From Brachypodium distachyon (Eukaryota > Streptophyta > Magnoliopsida > Poales > Poaceae): DNA of 64,000 nt. Location: positions 31,053,001 to 31,117,000 of the forward strand of contig NC_016131.3 in assembly GCF_000005505.3 (NCBI RefSeq), written 5' to 3'. Made by a program: the position numbers and the translations under genes. The notes beneath the pieces are model-generated. The model saw only the letters and a list, made by a program, of their open reading frames with translations. It did no database searches and was not told where the DNA came from. Shown here in pieces: positions 36,300-47,699 of the stretch. Positions within the stretch are counted from its first letter, which is position 1, and every line of letters begins with the position of its first letter.

Positions 36300-36600
36300 T
36301 TAGCCAGCCTGGTTCGCCATTGCAGGTGCTAAAGGTCGTTCGGTCTTTGTAGGGGACGCGGTTCCTGCGTGCACGCGGCTTCGGGCAGTGTTGTCGCTGC
36401 TTGCAGTTCGAGCCGAGGCAAGGGGGCGCGCGGCTTCTCCTCTGACCTTGCCCCGGTGAGCGTTCTCCAGGCGAGTTCTTGGTGATGAGTACGACTCCAG
36501 CCCCGGCACCGTTGAGGCGCTTGGAGCCGTCAAACCTCATTATCCAATGCGGTTCGGGGGCCCGGTCTTGGGTGACGTCTCTTCGGGCGGGGCTTGCGGC
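36300..36600 (-). pseudogene. Second RNase H-like domain of the gypsy element, truncated
   Basis: The minus-strand frame contains HWIMRFDGSKR, NGAGAGVVL and NSPGE. These match the start of the extra RNase H (RVT_3-type) domain known in Tat-lineage elements, and DGS supplies the first acidic residue. After NSPGE the similarity stops, which places a deletion or decay breakpoint near 36470. The frame differs from the upstream pol frame, so a frameshift separates them. Confidence 0.7.
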
Positions 36601-37400
36601 GCATGCCACTCGGCCACGAAGTCGGCGAGGACCTGGGATTTTATAGCCATTCTCTCGGTAGGCTCTAACGAGAAGGGAGCCAGTTCCGTTGCCCATTTGG
36701 CGATCCTTCCGGTGGCTTCCTTGTTGCCGAAGACTTCTTTGAGGGGGAACGTCGTCGGCACCATGATGGTCTGGCCCATGAAGTAATTACGGAGCTTTCG
36801 AGAGGCCATGAGGAGGGCGTACGCGATCTTTTCGATCTGGGTGTATCGACCCTTTGCTCCTTGCAAAGCTTCGCTTACATAATACACCGGACGTTGCGAC
36901 CCATCTTCTTCCTTCACAAGGGCTGCACTCACAACGTCCAGAGTCGCGGCGAGGTATAGGAGCAAAGGTTCTCCCTGCTTCGGGCTCGTGAGGAGTGGAG
37001 GAGTCGACAAATAGGTTTTGAGTTCCTCGAAGGCCCTTTGAGCTTCGTCAGTCCACTTCAAAGTTGCTGAGGCCCTTCAGAACTTTGAAAAAAGGAAGAC
37101 CCTTCTCGGCTGATCGGGCGACAAATCGTCCTAATGCCGCCATCCTCCCTGCTAGGCGTTGCACATCTTTGACGGAGCGAGGAGGCTCCATCTCTAGATG
37201 GCCTGGATTTTTTCCGTGTTGGCCTCGATCCCCCGTTGGGAGACGAGGAAACCCAAGAGTTTTCCTCCTCGAACTAAGAACGCGCACTTCTCGGAATTAA
37301 GCTTCACGCCGTATTTGCGGAGGTTGTCGAAGGTTTCTTGCAGTTCTGCGGGATGGGTACTCGCTGCTTGACTCTTGATGACGGCGTCATCAACATAAAC
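36540..37400 (-). pseudogene. RT thumb/connection and RNase H of the gypsy pol
   Basis: From the YVDD box (about 37385) the protein continues with LRKYGVKLN, KCAFLV and LGFLVSQRGIE, then RSVKDVQRLAGRMAALGRF in a shifted frame near 37190. It then reads WTDEAQRAFEELK, LYLAAT, RPVYYVSEAL and YTQIEKIAYAL, the Ty3/gypsy RNase H. A frameshift near 37195 and one at the C-terminal side break it, so no functional polyprotein is made. Confidence 0.8.
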
Positions 37401-37763
37401 TTAGGCGCTTCTCCCCAATTGCCCTTTGAGGATAAGGCTGCCGAGGCGTTGGAAGGTCGCACCGGCGTTCCTCAAACCAACAGGCATTCTGCGATAGCAG
37501 AAGGTGCCAATGGGAGTGATGAAGCTGGTTTTCTCCTCGTCTTCCTTGGCCATGTGGACTTGGTGATACCCTGAATAGGCGTCCAAGAAGCTTAACCTCT
37601 CGCATCCCGCTGTGGAGTCGACTAGCTGGTCGATCCGCGGGAGAGGGTAGTCGTCCTTGAGGCATGCCTTGTTCAGGTCGGTGAAGTCGACACACATCAG
37701 CCACTTGCCGTTTACTTTCTTCACCAAGACCGGATTGGCCAACCACTCGGAGTGCCAAACTTC
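37401..37763 (-). pseudogene. Reverse transcriptase core of the gypsy pol, two nonsense codons
   Basis: Recognisable RT motifs in order are NPVLVKK, WLMCVDFTDLNKAC, YPLPRIDQLVD, LSFLDAYSGYHQ and MPVGLRNAGATFQR. A TGA at about 37764-37766 separates this part from the RT N-terminus, where related elements have Arg, as expected of a CpG-type CGA to TGA change. A TAA at 37401 lies one codon before VYVDD, the catalytic box. Both stops are in the same frame as the rest of RT, so the decay is by point mutation. Confidence 0.85.
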
Positions 37764-39506
37764 TCAGATGAGTCCGGCCTCGGAGAGCTTCGCCATTTCT
37801 TGCTTGATGACCTTGCTTCGCTCCGTGGAGAATTTCCGGAGTTTCTGCTTTACGGGCGCCTTGTCGGGCCTTACGGCGAGTCGATGCTCCATGACGTCGC
37901 GTGAGACTCCTCCCATGTCGGAGGGAGACCAAGCAAAAAGGTCGGAGTTCTCCCGGAGTAGGTCGATGAGCTTCTTCTCGAGTTCGATCGAGAGGTCGGC
38001 TCCGATCTTCACGATGCGCGTGGCGTCGTTGCCGGAGACGCGTATCTCCTTATGCTCTCCCTCGGGAAGGGGCTTAGGGATGTAGCGTTCCGGGTGATCG
38101 GTCTTGGACTCCCCTATGTTCGGGAGCATGTGGATGCTTTTGGACGCTTCTCCCTTCTCGGCGCACTTAGTCTCGTGGCGATATAGCGTCTTCCTATCGG
38201 AGGATTGCTCACCACGGACCGTGATCACGCCTTTTGGGCCCGGGATCTTCATGCATAGGAAGTTGTGGTGGACGGCAGCGCAGAGGCGGTTCAGGGTCGT
38301 CCTGCCAAGGATGGCGTTGAAGGAGGCCTCCATGTCCACGACGTCGAAGCGCACGAGCTCGGTCCGGTGATTAGTGGCTTCTCCGAAGGTCGTGAGGAGC
38401 TTAATTTGGCCGAGCAGCTGGATGGACTTGCCTGGGACGAAGCCGGTTAGGGGGTAAAGCGACGGTTGCAAGGAACCGTTCTTGTATCCTCCTTGCGGCT
38501 CCATCAGCTTCTTTAGCGTGCTCGGGTACAAGATGTCGGCGGAGCTCCCGCCATCCACCAGTATTTTCTTGAGCTCGCAATTTGAGATGATGGCCGTCAC
38601 GAAGAGGGCGTCGTCGTGTGGGAAGCGTATCCCCTTAGTGTCTTCTTCGGTGAAGGAAATGGGTACACTCGCCCATTTGGGTGGTGGTGTTGGAGTGAAG
38701 GTTCCGACGACGTTGGCCTCGCGCGCATACTCCTTGCGTTGTCTCTTTGACCCCCAGCCTGTGGAGGAGCCCCCGAGTATCACCCCAACATGGTGAGCGG
38801 GTTCTTGAAATGGGAGGTTCTCTTCCTTGGGCGCGGGGTCGACAAGGATGACGTTGGCGGGGCGTGGGGCCTCGGGCGCCTTCTCGTCCTTGCGTCGGGC
38901 CTGCATTCGTGCTTGGAACTCTTCACGAGCTGCGATGAGGGTATTGCACTCTTCGGTGCTGTGGCTCGCCGAGTTATGGATGAGGCATCTTCCGGCGCCT
39001 CCATCGGCGGGGCGAGGAGGCTTCTTGGGCTGCCAAGTCTTTTGGGACGAGTTTTGCCCCTCGACGGCGAAGATCTTTCGAGCCTGGTCGCCGGGGGCCT
39101 TCTTCCCCCGCCTCCTCTTCCTCTTGGAACATGGTGTGTACGCCTGGGGCTGATCCGACGAGGGAGTCCCTTCGGGCGTGCCGCGTGGCGTGTCCTTCTT
39201 GGAGATGTCTCCATCTTCGCCCCAAGCGTATTCTTGTAAGATTCGGTAGAGCTCTTCGGTCGTCTTTGGAGGATTGCGACTTAGAGCGCGTTCACTTCTC
39301 CTTGGAGAAGGCCTTGCATGCAAGCGTCGATCACGGTCGTCGATGGCGGGTTGGCGATTTGGCTTCGGACCTTCACAAAGCGATGGAAGAAGCTTCGGAG
39401 AGACTCTCCCAGCCTTTGTTTCATGGCCTAAAGCTCGTGAGCTTGCACGGGTTTTTTGAAATTTCCCTGGAAGTTGGCGATGAAGACCTCCTGGAGGCGC
39501 TCCCAC
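37764..39506 (-). pseudogene. Gag C-terminus, protease and RT N-terminus of the gypsy element
   Basis: This is a long open frame of 580 codons. Its N-terminal part has the gag-end text PPKTTEELYRILQEYA and a single CLIHNSASHSTEEC motif of gag-knuckle type. The middle has the aspartic protease motif (VDGGSSADIL, here with Asp-Gly-Gly-Ser), followed by the ILGR flap-side motif. The C-terminus starts RT (DLFAWSPSDMGG, MEHRL, VKQKLRKF). It stays open for so long because the frame has few lesions here. The upstream boundary with gag needs a frameshift. Confidence 0.85.
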
Positions 39507-40508
39507 GAATGCACGAAATTTTTCCGTAGGTTATAAAACCAAGTTTGCGCCATCTCGGTGAGCGCGAGCGGGAAAAGGTTGCACATCTTGGTGAGGCCTC
39601 CACCCGCTGCTTGTATGGCGGTGGAGTAGACGTCCAGGAATTGAACAGGGTTGGAATCTCCATCGTATGGCCATATCGTCGGCGGCTTGAACCTTGGTGG
39701 GAAAGCCGTGTCTTGGATCTCCCACATGAGCGGGTTACAACATGGTTGGCCCTTCTGGTTTTTCCGGCGACGAGATCCTCCTTCGTCGGGGTCGCTCTCA
39801 TCGCTAGAAGGATCACTCGGAGAGGGATCTCGACGTCTTCTTAGAGGGTCGGAGCGTCGGCGAGGATTTCTTTCACCCCGGCAAGGGCTCCGGACTCCGC
39901 CACTTGCTCGTTTCCGTGCATGCTGGGATCTCTTTCTCCGAGGGGCACACCTTGGGCGGAGCTTGGTTGCCACCTTGTTCGGCCCCGGCGGGGGGAGCAA
40001 GGGGCACTTGTGGGGCACTCACAAAGCGAGGCTAGTTTGGAGCGTGTGTGACTTGGAGAGCACCGTGCGGCGGAAGTCCCCAATATGGGTGGTACCAAGG
40101 AGCGCCATGGGCGATCACAGCGAGTGCCAAAGGAGGTAGTCCCGGGTTGGAGGGGTCGTAAGCCGGGACTCCTTGGTTTTCCGGCGCGGATCCTCCTGAT
40201 GCCACATTGTTTCCCCTTGTAGGCTCCGAGGGCAAGGTTAATACCGGTTGCAGGGGAGGCGGCGCGAAGCACATTGCACGAGGCATACCGAGTTCTGCGT
40301 CCCTTGCGGGGGCGGTAACTGCGGGTAGCTTGCCGATCCTTGCCACCACGCCGGTGAAGACCGAAGGACCGCCTACGATGGTTCTGAGTGCTTCGGCTCC
40401 TTCGGGGACGGCCGGGAGCGGGGGTGTGGCCACGACCTCCGTCTTGGCGCCCATGCTTGCGGCGGCATCTGGATTGGTGAGAATTTCTTCTTCCTCAGGA
40501 GCCCCCAA
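39428..40508 (-). pseudogene. Gag of the gypsy element, frameshifted
   Basis: The first part (40508-40032) encodes an acidic, Pro/Ala-rich leader. A second frame (40018-39428) holds the retrotransposon gag core, with FPPRFKPPTIWPYDGDSNP, LTEMAQTWFYNL and SWERLQEVFIANFQGNFKKP. The core is typical of plant Ty3/gypsy capsid. The frame shifts at about 40025 and again at about 39450-39500 before the protease frame. These open frames are therefore remnants of a single gag. Confidence 0.8.
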
Positions 40509-40616
40509 GGCGCTTGCTTTCTTCGTTTGTAACCATGTAGATTTCGCGGCAAGTTGGGCTTCGTTGGTGCCATCAAATCTTCAATTGCGGCGAGGGTTCC
40601 CCATGGTCGGCGCCAC

Positions 40617-40758
40617 TGTTGTTGTTCTAGAAAACAACAGGAGTACGGAGTGCCAATGCTCGATGGCACAAATGCAAGAATAATATGTAGGGGGTGTACG
40701 CCGGCCTTTTAGCGAAGATCGCCGTACACTTGGGACAAGTTGACACTTGGGACTGCTC
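40617..40758 (-). repeat. Truncated 5' LTR piece (about 142 bp)
   Basis: The piece starts exactly like the other LTRs (TGTTGTTGTTCTAG) and is colinear with them for about 142 bp. It then ends at GACAAGTTGACAC and passes through a short filler (TTGGGACTGCTCA) into the second copy of the host flank. It borders the primer-binding-site-like motif, so it is the original 5' LTR of this element. Confidence 0.88.
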
Positions 40759-40765
40759 ATGCCTA

Positions 40766-41127
40766 CCTGAAGATCGAAACGACGACTTTCATTTATTTAT
40801 TTTCTAGCCGATTTGTGGTTTGTTCTGTAAGGTGTTGCGGACTGGGAACCGAGAGCAACGTTATTTTTCAAAGACTGGTTCACATATAACTTTTATTCTG
40901 TAGTGAATATATGAACATTTATCAGCTAAGGAGATGTTTAGATTTTTTTTCTTCCGGAAAAGATGAATGTTCGATTGATGCACACATGTACTCTTGGAGG
41001 CAAATAAGGCTATATAGCCTTTAAGAGTCACCAAGTGTTTGAGCTTGCAGTTCAAGAATCACATAAAGTAGATTGTGGCTGAGCCAGCATTTAGTGAAGC
41101 CTGGCCAAAGTGTATTCCCTTCCTTCT
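40766..41127. repeat. Gypsy left flank, copy A' (duplicate of 33984-34340)
   Basis: This is host flanking DNA inside what should be element territory. It is colinear with 33984-34340 and ends in the same CTTCT that abuts an LTR. It marks a duplication or recombination junction, not a second insertion site. Confidence 0.88.
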
Positions 41128-42123
41128 TGTTGTTGTTCTAGAAAACAACAGGAGTACGGGGTGCCAATGCTCGATGGCACAAATACGAGAATAATATGTA
41201 GGGGGTGTACGTCGGCCTTATAGCGAAGGTCGCCGTACATTTGGGACAAGTTGACACGTCGATATTTTTTGAATAGGTTCGGTCGACCCTGCGGGTACGA
41301 CTTAGTCCTATGTTAGGAGAGGCTTCGAGGGGGTCGTTAGCCAAGTGTTTGGGCCGAACTCGTCTTCCCAAATCACCTATGGCGAGAGATCTTTAGGGGC
41401 CGCCTTAGACTTGGGCCGAACTTGTCTTCCCAAGTAGCGAGGTTTGGATACCCTCGAGACTCTAACCTGATCCCTCTACTTCGAGTCGGGGTCGTACTAG
41501 ACGACCCGGAACCTCGAAACTAGGATTCCCAAGTCAAGTCCGCGAGGTCGAGTCGAGACTACCTTTTGGTATAAGTTTTCTCACCCACTCCCTCATCCTT
41601 TGACTTCCAATTCTTTAAAAAAGTGAACTTGACAAGCATGTCCTATTTCTTTGTCTTAGGGTCTAGACCTTGACAATTTCTTTCCTTCTCGATATCCTAC
41701 TAATTCCTTAATTAGCTCATTCTCGATCCTAATGAATGAATCCATTAATCTTTTGGAAGGCTCGACCCAAGCACTCGAGAGCGTGCTCCTTAGGTTGCTC
41801 TAGCCCTCTTCCTTTTGATCTTATTCCAATGGAGAGTGAGTGATACATGCCTAGAGGTCCATGACAAAAGACCATGGCTACCTTTGAGGGAGAGGGAAAG
41901 AGAGGGTAAAGTAGGAAATTCACCCCTAAAACTTTCTTGGCCCCTACTCTAACTCCTTCGACCATGGTATGGGAGGCTTGACCCTTTGACTCCTTTGACC
42001 GGCGCTTAGTTGGCATGGTTATGCCTTGTTAGCGATTTGACCGGTCTTTGGGATTTGTTGACTTGGTCGTCGCCACGTAGGATTACGACCCGACCCATGT
42101 AAGGATTCTATTATATTACAACA
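41128..42123 (-). repeat. Complete right LTR with a 197-bp extra segment
   Basis: This 996-bp LTR has TG...CA ends and is followed by CTTCT. It differs from the left LTR mainly by the segment 41562-41758, which is absent there, by loss of about 28 bp near 41850, and by scattered substitutions. Confidence 0.88.
41562..41758. other. 197-bp segment present in only one LTR
   Basis: This AT-rich stretch interrupts colinearity of the two LTRs. CTTTTGG occurs at both ends (41563-41569 and 41750-41756). It has no inverted ends or coding frame. It is either an insertion in this LTR or a deletion from the other. Confidence 0.6.
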
Positions 42124-42128
42124 CTTCT

Positions 42129-43233
42129 AAAATTGAGATTGCCCCCATTAAAATTTACTTTAATTAATCATCACTTTTACTTTGATTTCAAAGGAATTTA
42201 GTGGAGGAGCCGGGCAGCCGCGGGGGTCGTCGGTTGTGGCTCCGCCGATGAAAATAGATACAAAAATTGTAACAAGAAGCAACTAAACATTATGGGTCTA
42301 TTAGTGGAACGCCATCCACAGCACAAAGTTATTGAGAAAAGCAACGACTGTAAAACTATGCAATAGAACTATAGTATGGAATAACGGAAGAAAACAGTTG
42401 TCAAAACATATTCAATTAAAATCCAGCTTTAGAAATGACACCGAATTTTCATTTTGAAAGTATCGTCTTTTAAAAGTCTTAAAATTTGTTTTCGGAAGAT
42501 AAACATCTGATACATGCATTTTAAAGCCTATACAAGTAGGACATTATTCCTCCAGACCTTAACATGGTTTCTAGAAATAAATTAAAATGTTTACCAACCT
42601 GATTTGGAAGGGATGTGTCCCCGGCCACCACGTGTTCAACGATCTCAAATTCTCATCCGATGGTGTGGTCGTCTCATGCGGCTCTCTAAAACCTACAAGG
42701 TTAGTCCAGCTTATGCATGTTTGGTCTTCTACTGTTTTTTCACGAGAGATTTGGAGAATTGTTAAGATGCGATTGGTACAGCTAGAGAAGTTGGCTTCAA
42801 AGGTCTTTTAGTGTAAATTTTGGTTTATCTGGAATCTTTGTTATCATTTTAGTTTTTCTCGATCAATTGTACTTGGTCCCTTGAATAAATAAAGCCAGAT
42901 TTTTGTCTAAAAAACATACAGATTTGCCTTTGCTTAAAAAATGGTTAAATATTTGTGCGCTTTACTTTGGTTTCGTCTTCTGGTTTTCGTATGGTGTTAT
43001 GTACTTAGCCACATACAATTCGTTACACCATCAAGAGTCAATGGACAAAAAAGTTGCAGGGGTTGAGGAAACCACAGCTGTTTCAACCAAGAGTTGACCC
43101 ACGGCGCTTGAAAAGAAAATACAATTATATTTTGGACGAGCTAATCATCTAATTACATTATTCCAGTTATTATTGACGAAAGTATCAATCCTGGGCGATG
43201 CTTTTCGGCCCCTCCTCGGCTCCTCCCCCCATC
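42129..43233. other. Intergenic DNA with possible LINE tail
   Basis: No gene is recognised. About 42690-42915 (SREIWRIVKMRLVQLEKL in one frame, then AATAAATAAAGCC and an A-run) has the look of an L1 LINE 3' end in plus orientation, but no TSD or RT motif was found. Confidence 0.3.
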
Positions 43234-43317
43234 AAAGAATCTGGCCATTCGCTGTTAAAAAAAAGAAAGAATCTGGCCATTCGCTGTTAAAAAAAAAAGA
43301 ATCTGGCCATTTCCCGG
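43234..43317. repeat. Three short direct repeats (30-32 bp)
   Basis: The word AAAGAATCTGGCCATTCGCT followed by an A-rich run is repeated three times in tandem, the third copy diverging after TGGCCATT. It lies just upstream of a GC-rich patch. Confidence 0.85.
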
Positions 43318-45650
43318 CACCGAGAAAAAACAAACCGTTTTGCTATACACCAGGCACTTTTTTCTGTCAAATCAGGCGACAATCGGGGCCGCTCGATCGG
43401 CACATCAAGATTTGTGAAAATTTCCTCGAGTCGTCTCTTTTCTTTCCAGACTCAGTCGGCTACTTCAGTTTGTCAGTTGGCTCTGCTGTAGTACGAGTTT
43501 CTGGAGAGGCCGAGCCGCCGAGAGAGGGGAAGCGATTCTGTTCGCCGTATGCGGGTCTTGCTCACCGCCGCCCTCCGGTGAGATCCCCGGCGGCCCCTCT
43601 GTGCGAGCCCCTTGCTGCTATTGTGCTCCTGAGTTTCGACCGCTGAATTTTTTTTGTTTTTTGTGCTTTCTCCTTGGCTAGGTGAAGGTTTCAGAGGCAG
43701 CAGGGGTTCGAGTGCTCATCGGCGGCGTGGGGTTCCTCTCTGCGCCGTACCCTACTCTGGTGAGTCCCCCGCTCTCCCTTCTCCGTCGATTGAGATTTCG
43801 TGGCTCGCGTACTCCTGCTTTTTGCGCCTCTGATTTTGGCCCTGGTGGCTTGGGCGAGGTGACCAGTGCAGGGCCGAGAGGGGTTTGCTTTTCTGCCAGC
43901 CTCCGGTGAGTCTCTGATTTTTTGCTCGCTCGTCGTGGTTGGTTGGGGACGGATGTGCAGCAGAAGCAGCTGTTGATTTCTCTTTGAATCCCTCGTTTTC
44001 TGGTTCGTGTCGGAGCATGCTTCGGGCTGGGCTGGTGAGTTCCCTTGTTCTTTGTCTCAACCGTGTGCGGATGTGGTGTTCTGATTCGCGCATAGCATAA
44101 ACTAGAACAAGAGCTTCGCGGTTGTAGTTGCCAGGGTTGTGATGCGCCCGGCCAGAGGGATTCTTACTCTTATTCCTCTTGTTTTTGTGGTGCGAAAGTG
44201 TGTCCTGTTTGGCTGATGGATTCAGATTTTTTGCTAGGTGTAACGGATCATTGGCGCAGATATGATTTCGGAAATGATTTGTGTGGGTTTTGGTACATAG
44301 GATTCTAGCGTATTCTGAAATTTTCAGATTGAATTGGTGCAAATTTTGAGGTAGTCTTCATTGTGTTGCTCATGATATATATGTTGTGGATTTCTGTGCT
44401 CTGAAACCACCAGAGTTAGATTTATTTGCCCTGGCTGTCCATTTTTGTTGAAATTTTCAGGTAGTGTTAATTTGGTCACCAGTACCAATGGTGCTAGACT
44501 AAATATGTACTGATTTCAGCTCATGCTGTTTTTTTATAGGGTCTTTAGCTGAACTTTTGTGTGTTTAATGGTGTTTTGGTGTGCAGGTTATTTCTGCTGG
44601 CGACACTGGATCTTATAAGAAGGAATTTAGCTCGCAACATGACTCTGACCGTTGTGATGTGGAGCAGCTGTTGGTGATTCTGTGAATGACAGTGCATTTT
44701 GGTGATATATTTTGAGTGCAATATTCATTTCAGGAACTCAAACAAGCAGGACCAGAGATTGATTTCAAAACTAGAGGTGTTTTATCTGAAAATAATCGCA
44801 GAAACTAAAAATAGGTAGTCCCTAAGACATTCCACCTTGTTAGTATATTTTCTGCAATGTTCTTTTTTCAATGCAATCAAACTTTTGTCAAGTTGGGATT
44901 ACAATCACCACTATGAGCAGCTGCAATGCAATAAATGTAGGTTGTGGGCGAGTACATACCTGATTAGCTGGTGAATAATTAGTGTTCTGCATATGTAGAT
45001 TGTTTATATTGTCAATAGCCCGCTCTTGAACACTTGCAGTAACCAAATGGTACCCAATTGGTTGCAGATATCAAGTCATATGATTACCATAAGAATTTTG
45101 CATTTTTATCTAATTTAATTGCCGTCCTTCTGTGCATGTATTGTTGTTGTTTTATGAGTAATGACCGGAGCAACATATGTGATTCCAGGGGCACCTCGCT
45201 CACCTTTCCCGTCCACGTCTTGGAGAGAGGCTTGTCCTCTCCCACCTGGACTCGCCATTCCTGCTCAGTCAGAACATCATCCACCAGAGCTGCTTCACCC
45301 CCTGCAAAAGGACTGCAGCAGGCAGGTTGAGATACTTGGATCCTCTGGCGGCAGTGTGAAGCGGCTCGTAGACGATATGACCACAGCGGTCTTGGTGGTT
45401 TCTACTACTTCAGGCATGTCATTTTTCATCATAGATTACTTTCAAATATTCTAATGTTGGCGAGCTGCGATTGCAACCTTAGCAAAGTGCAATTGCAATT
45501 TCACAATCACTATTTCTTCTATTTTTCTATGTGTTCATTATGTCTTTTTCTCTGGAAGTTCAAGCTCCTCCTATTGATTGTGAAGCACTTGTGTTCTTTT
45601 TAAATTTCAGTGGTTTGAGATGTGCTTCTTCTGCTTGCACCCTCTCGCAA
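43318..45650 (+). other. Transcript-like region without a clear protein gene
   Basis: About 43400-44060 is GC-rich with several GGTGAGT and TGTGCAG words that could be splice sites, followed by T-rich intron-like DNA. About 45160-45410 is another GC-rich island with an open frame lacking any known domain. The pattern is that of a broken or non-coding gene, but no exon chain could be supported. Confidence 0.3.
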
Positions 45651-45654
45651 TAGT

Positions 45655-46180
45655 AATTGCACGTTTTCCCGCAGGGTGCAATTCCGGCACGGCGTTAGTG
45701 CAATAATAACTATGATCGTGGGTGTTTACACTCATTTGCAACTGTAGTTGCACACATTTTCTAAAGTGCAATTCCAGCAAGACGTTGGTGCAATAAAGCT
45801 AACTTCTTCTAATGATCGACGTAGTTGTTTTCGAACCCCATTTGTATCCGGAATTGCACTTTTTTTTGGTAAAGTGCAATCCTAGCATGACGTTACTGCA
45901 ATAAAGTTACATTGTGGTAAAGATCAATTACACAAATATATTTTCAATTTTTTTATCCACTCCCAGCAACATTAATGGCATGTTTTTGCCGGTTGTAAAT
46001 CCACTGCTTAGTAAGCCCAATCAGATTTTGTATCTGCTAAAGGCTTTAGAATTCTATCTATAATTTTAGGGGATCGCAGGGATATCTTTTCAGATTTTGT
46101 AATTACATATTTTGCACTCTACGGCAACTAAAATTGCATTGTTTCGCAGGCGCAATTCCAGCTTGGAGTTAGTGCAAACT
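45655..46180. repeat. Diverged repeats built on TGCAATTCCAGC...GTTAGTGCAATAA
   Basis: Related units occur near 45678, 45768, 45870 and 46141, spaced about 90-105 bp and then 270 bp. Each has a GTGCAAT(T/C)C(C/T)(A/G)GC half and a G(A/C)CGTTAxTGCAATAA-like half. Solitary copies of the TGCAATTGCA word continue to about 47060. No coding frame is associated. Confidence 0.6.
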
Positions 46181-47241
46181 CTATCTAGCTCTCTTTCCAA
46201 AGTTTTTTGCACGGCCCTGGTTACCTTGTTTTTGCATGTTTTGCAAAGGTGTAATTATTTGCACTGCTTTATCAATGTAATCCTAGTGCTGACATGTCTT
46301 CATTTTCTTCTGGCCGATCTATGCGCCATGGTTTCAATTTAGCTCTTCCTAGTAATCAAAGCTTAATTTCTTCTCAATCTCAGTGTTAGTCTTAGTCTCT
46401 TTTTATTCTCAGTTTCAGTCGATTTTGTAATTATTTTGTCTTTTTTTTTCAGCTTCAGATTGGTGAGTTCACTTTCAATAATTTAAATCTGCAATCCCAA
46501 ACTTATAACAATGCCTTGACTGATCGTGTTCTAGTTTCAAACTCACCAGCTTTTTACTGACGTTTTGTTAGCCCATACACGATTGAAGCAATGTTAATCC
46601 TTTTCCTTGCAGCTGACCATTGCTTGGTCGAAAAGAGCACCGAAAAAAAAACGCAAGAGGGTGATTTAGAGCAACAGTACCAGTGGGTTCTGCTGCCAAC
46701 ATCCATGTGGTCAGTTTCATGTCTTCTCTAGGTGATTTTGCTGCGTGGATATCTTATTTTCTTCCCTAGGCTCCATCGTGTTTTCCCTTCGTTTCTCTTT
46801 CCGCCACTGTGCTGCCGATACATATGCACCGGCATGTATGTCTCAAAAGTGTCACATTTCTCTGGTTATCTATAGTTAAGGGAGTTTGATGTTTTATCTG
46901 ATGTATAAATGACACTAGTCTAAAGTGCAATCCCAGTTCTTTAAAAAATGCAATTGCGGTGGGTTTAATTGGAATTGCGTGCCCAGCTAGTCTTTTTTTC
47001 TTTGCACCTGTAGCCTTTTTCTCACCTGCAAATGCAGTTTTTTGTAGTGCAATTTTGCATTCTTTTCCAAAGCAGATTTTTGCTCATCTGAATTGTGACT
47101 GGTTTTTATCAAAAACCAGGCGACAAAATAACAGGTGACTGTTTTGAAAAGAAAAAACAATCGCCTGTGCAATAGACAGACCCAAAAACAAATGAGTTTG
47201 TATAGTTCCTTTATTTTACTTATCCCGATAATTAGATACTA
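46181..47241. other. Intergenic T-rich DNA
   Basis: No gene is recognised. Scattered TTGCAATTG-type words continue from the repeat region to the left. Confidence 0.35.
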
Positions 47242-47699
47242 CTCCCTCCGTCCCCAAAAAAATTGACGCCAGGAGATTTTCGTCTGAACTAAATGCCATT
47301 TTACAAAAAAGACCTTCACATTGTAAAACATTAACAATTCTAGCTCCTCCTACTCCCGATCGTCTTCCCAGGCGAGCTCCGCCTCCACAAGTCGCTGCCC
47401 CACCATCTCCTCCGGCCAGCAGGTCCGAGCGAGCCCTGCTGCCGCCGCCGCCGCCGCCGTCCCTCCGCCCGGACCACCTCCGACCGCTACGACGACCTGC
47501 CCCTCCACAGCCGCTGCCGGCGTCGCGGCACGAGGCTGAGCACGCGAAGGTGGCGGTCAAGGCCACGCATCAGCTTCCCCGCAACGCCAGCACCTCCGAC
47601 GCCAAGGGCAGCCGCAAGTCGTCCTCCGACAAGCCCCCCGCGTCCTCCTCGTTCCTCTGCTCTAGGCGAGCTCCAGGCCACCGCGTCCCGCTGCTCCCT

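Larger units (their letters stand above)
34341..42123 (-). mobile_element. Ty3/gypsy retrotransposon (Tat-like), rearranged, no integrase seen
   Basis: Two long LTRs (34341-35161 and 41128-42123) begin TGTTGTTGTTCTAG and end TATTACAACA on the plus strand. The flanking CTTCT occurs at 34336-34340 and 42124-42128. The coding order on the minus strand is gag, protease, reverse transcriptase, RNase H, the Ty3/gypsy order, with RT text similar to Tat/Retand-type elements. Next to the truncated 5' LTR (40617) is a TGGCGCC primer-binding-site-like motif. Next to the 3' LTR (35161) is a CAAGGGGGCTAC polypurine tract, both read on the minus strand. No integrase motif is visible between 35162 and 36300, so the element could not integrate alone. 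The right side is duplicated: LTR fragment, flank copy, then full LTR. Confidence 0.9.

Noticed and set aside
36547..40683. Plus-strand frames across the gypsy element
   Set aside because: They lie opposite gag-pol, which is on the minus strand and has the recognisable motifs.
43400..45450. Multi-exon gene in the GC-rich patches
   Set aside because: Donor- and acceptor-like words exist, but no chain of exons gives a continuous protein with a recognisable domain.
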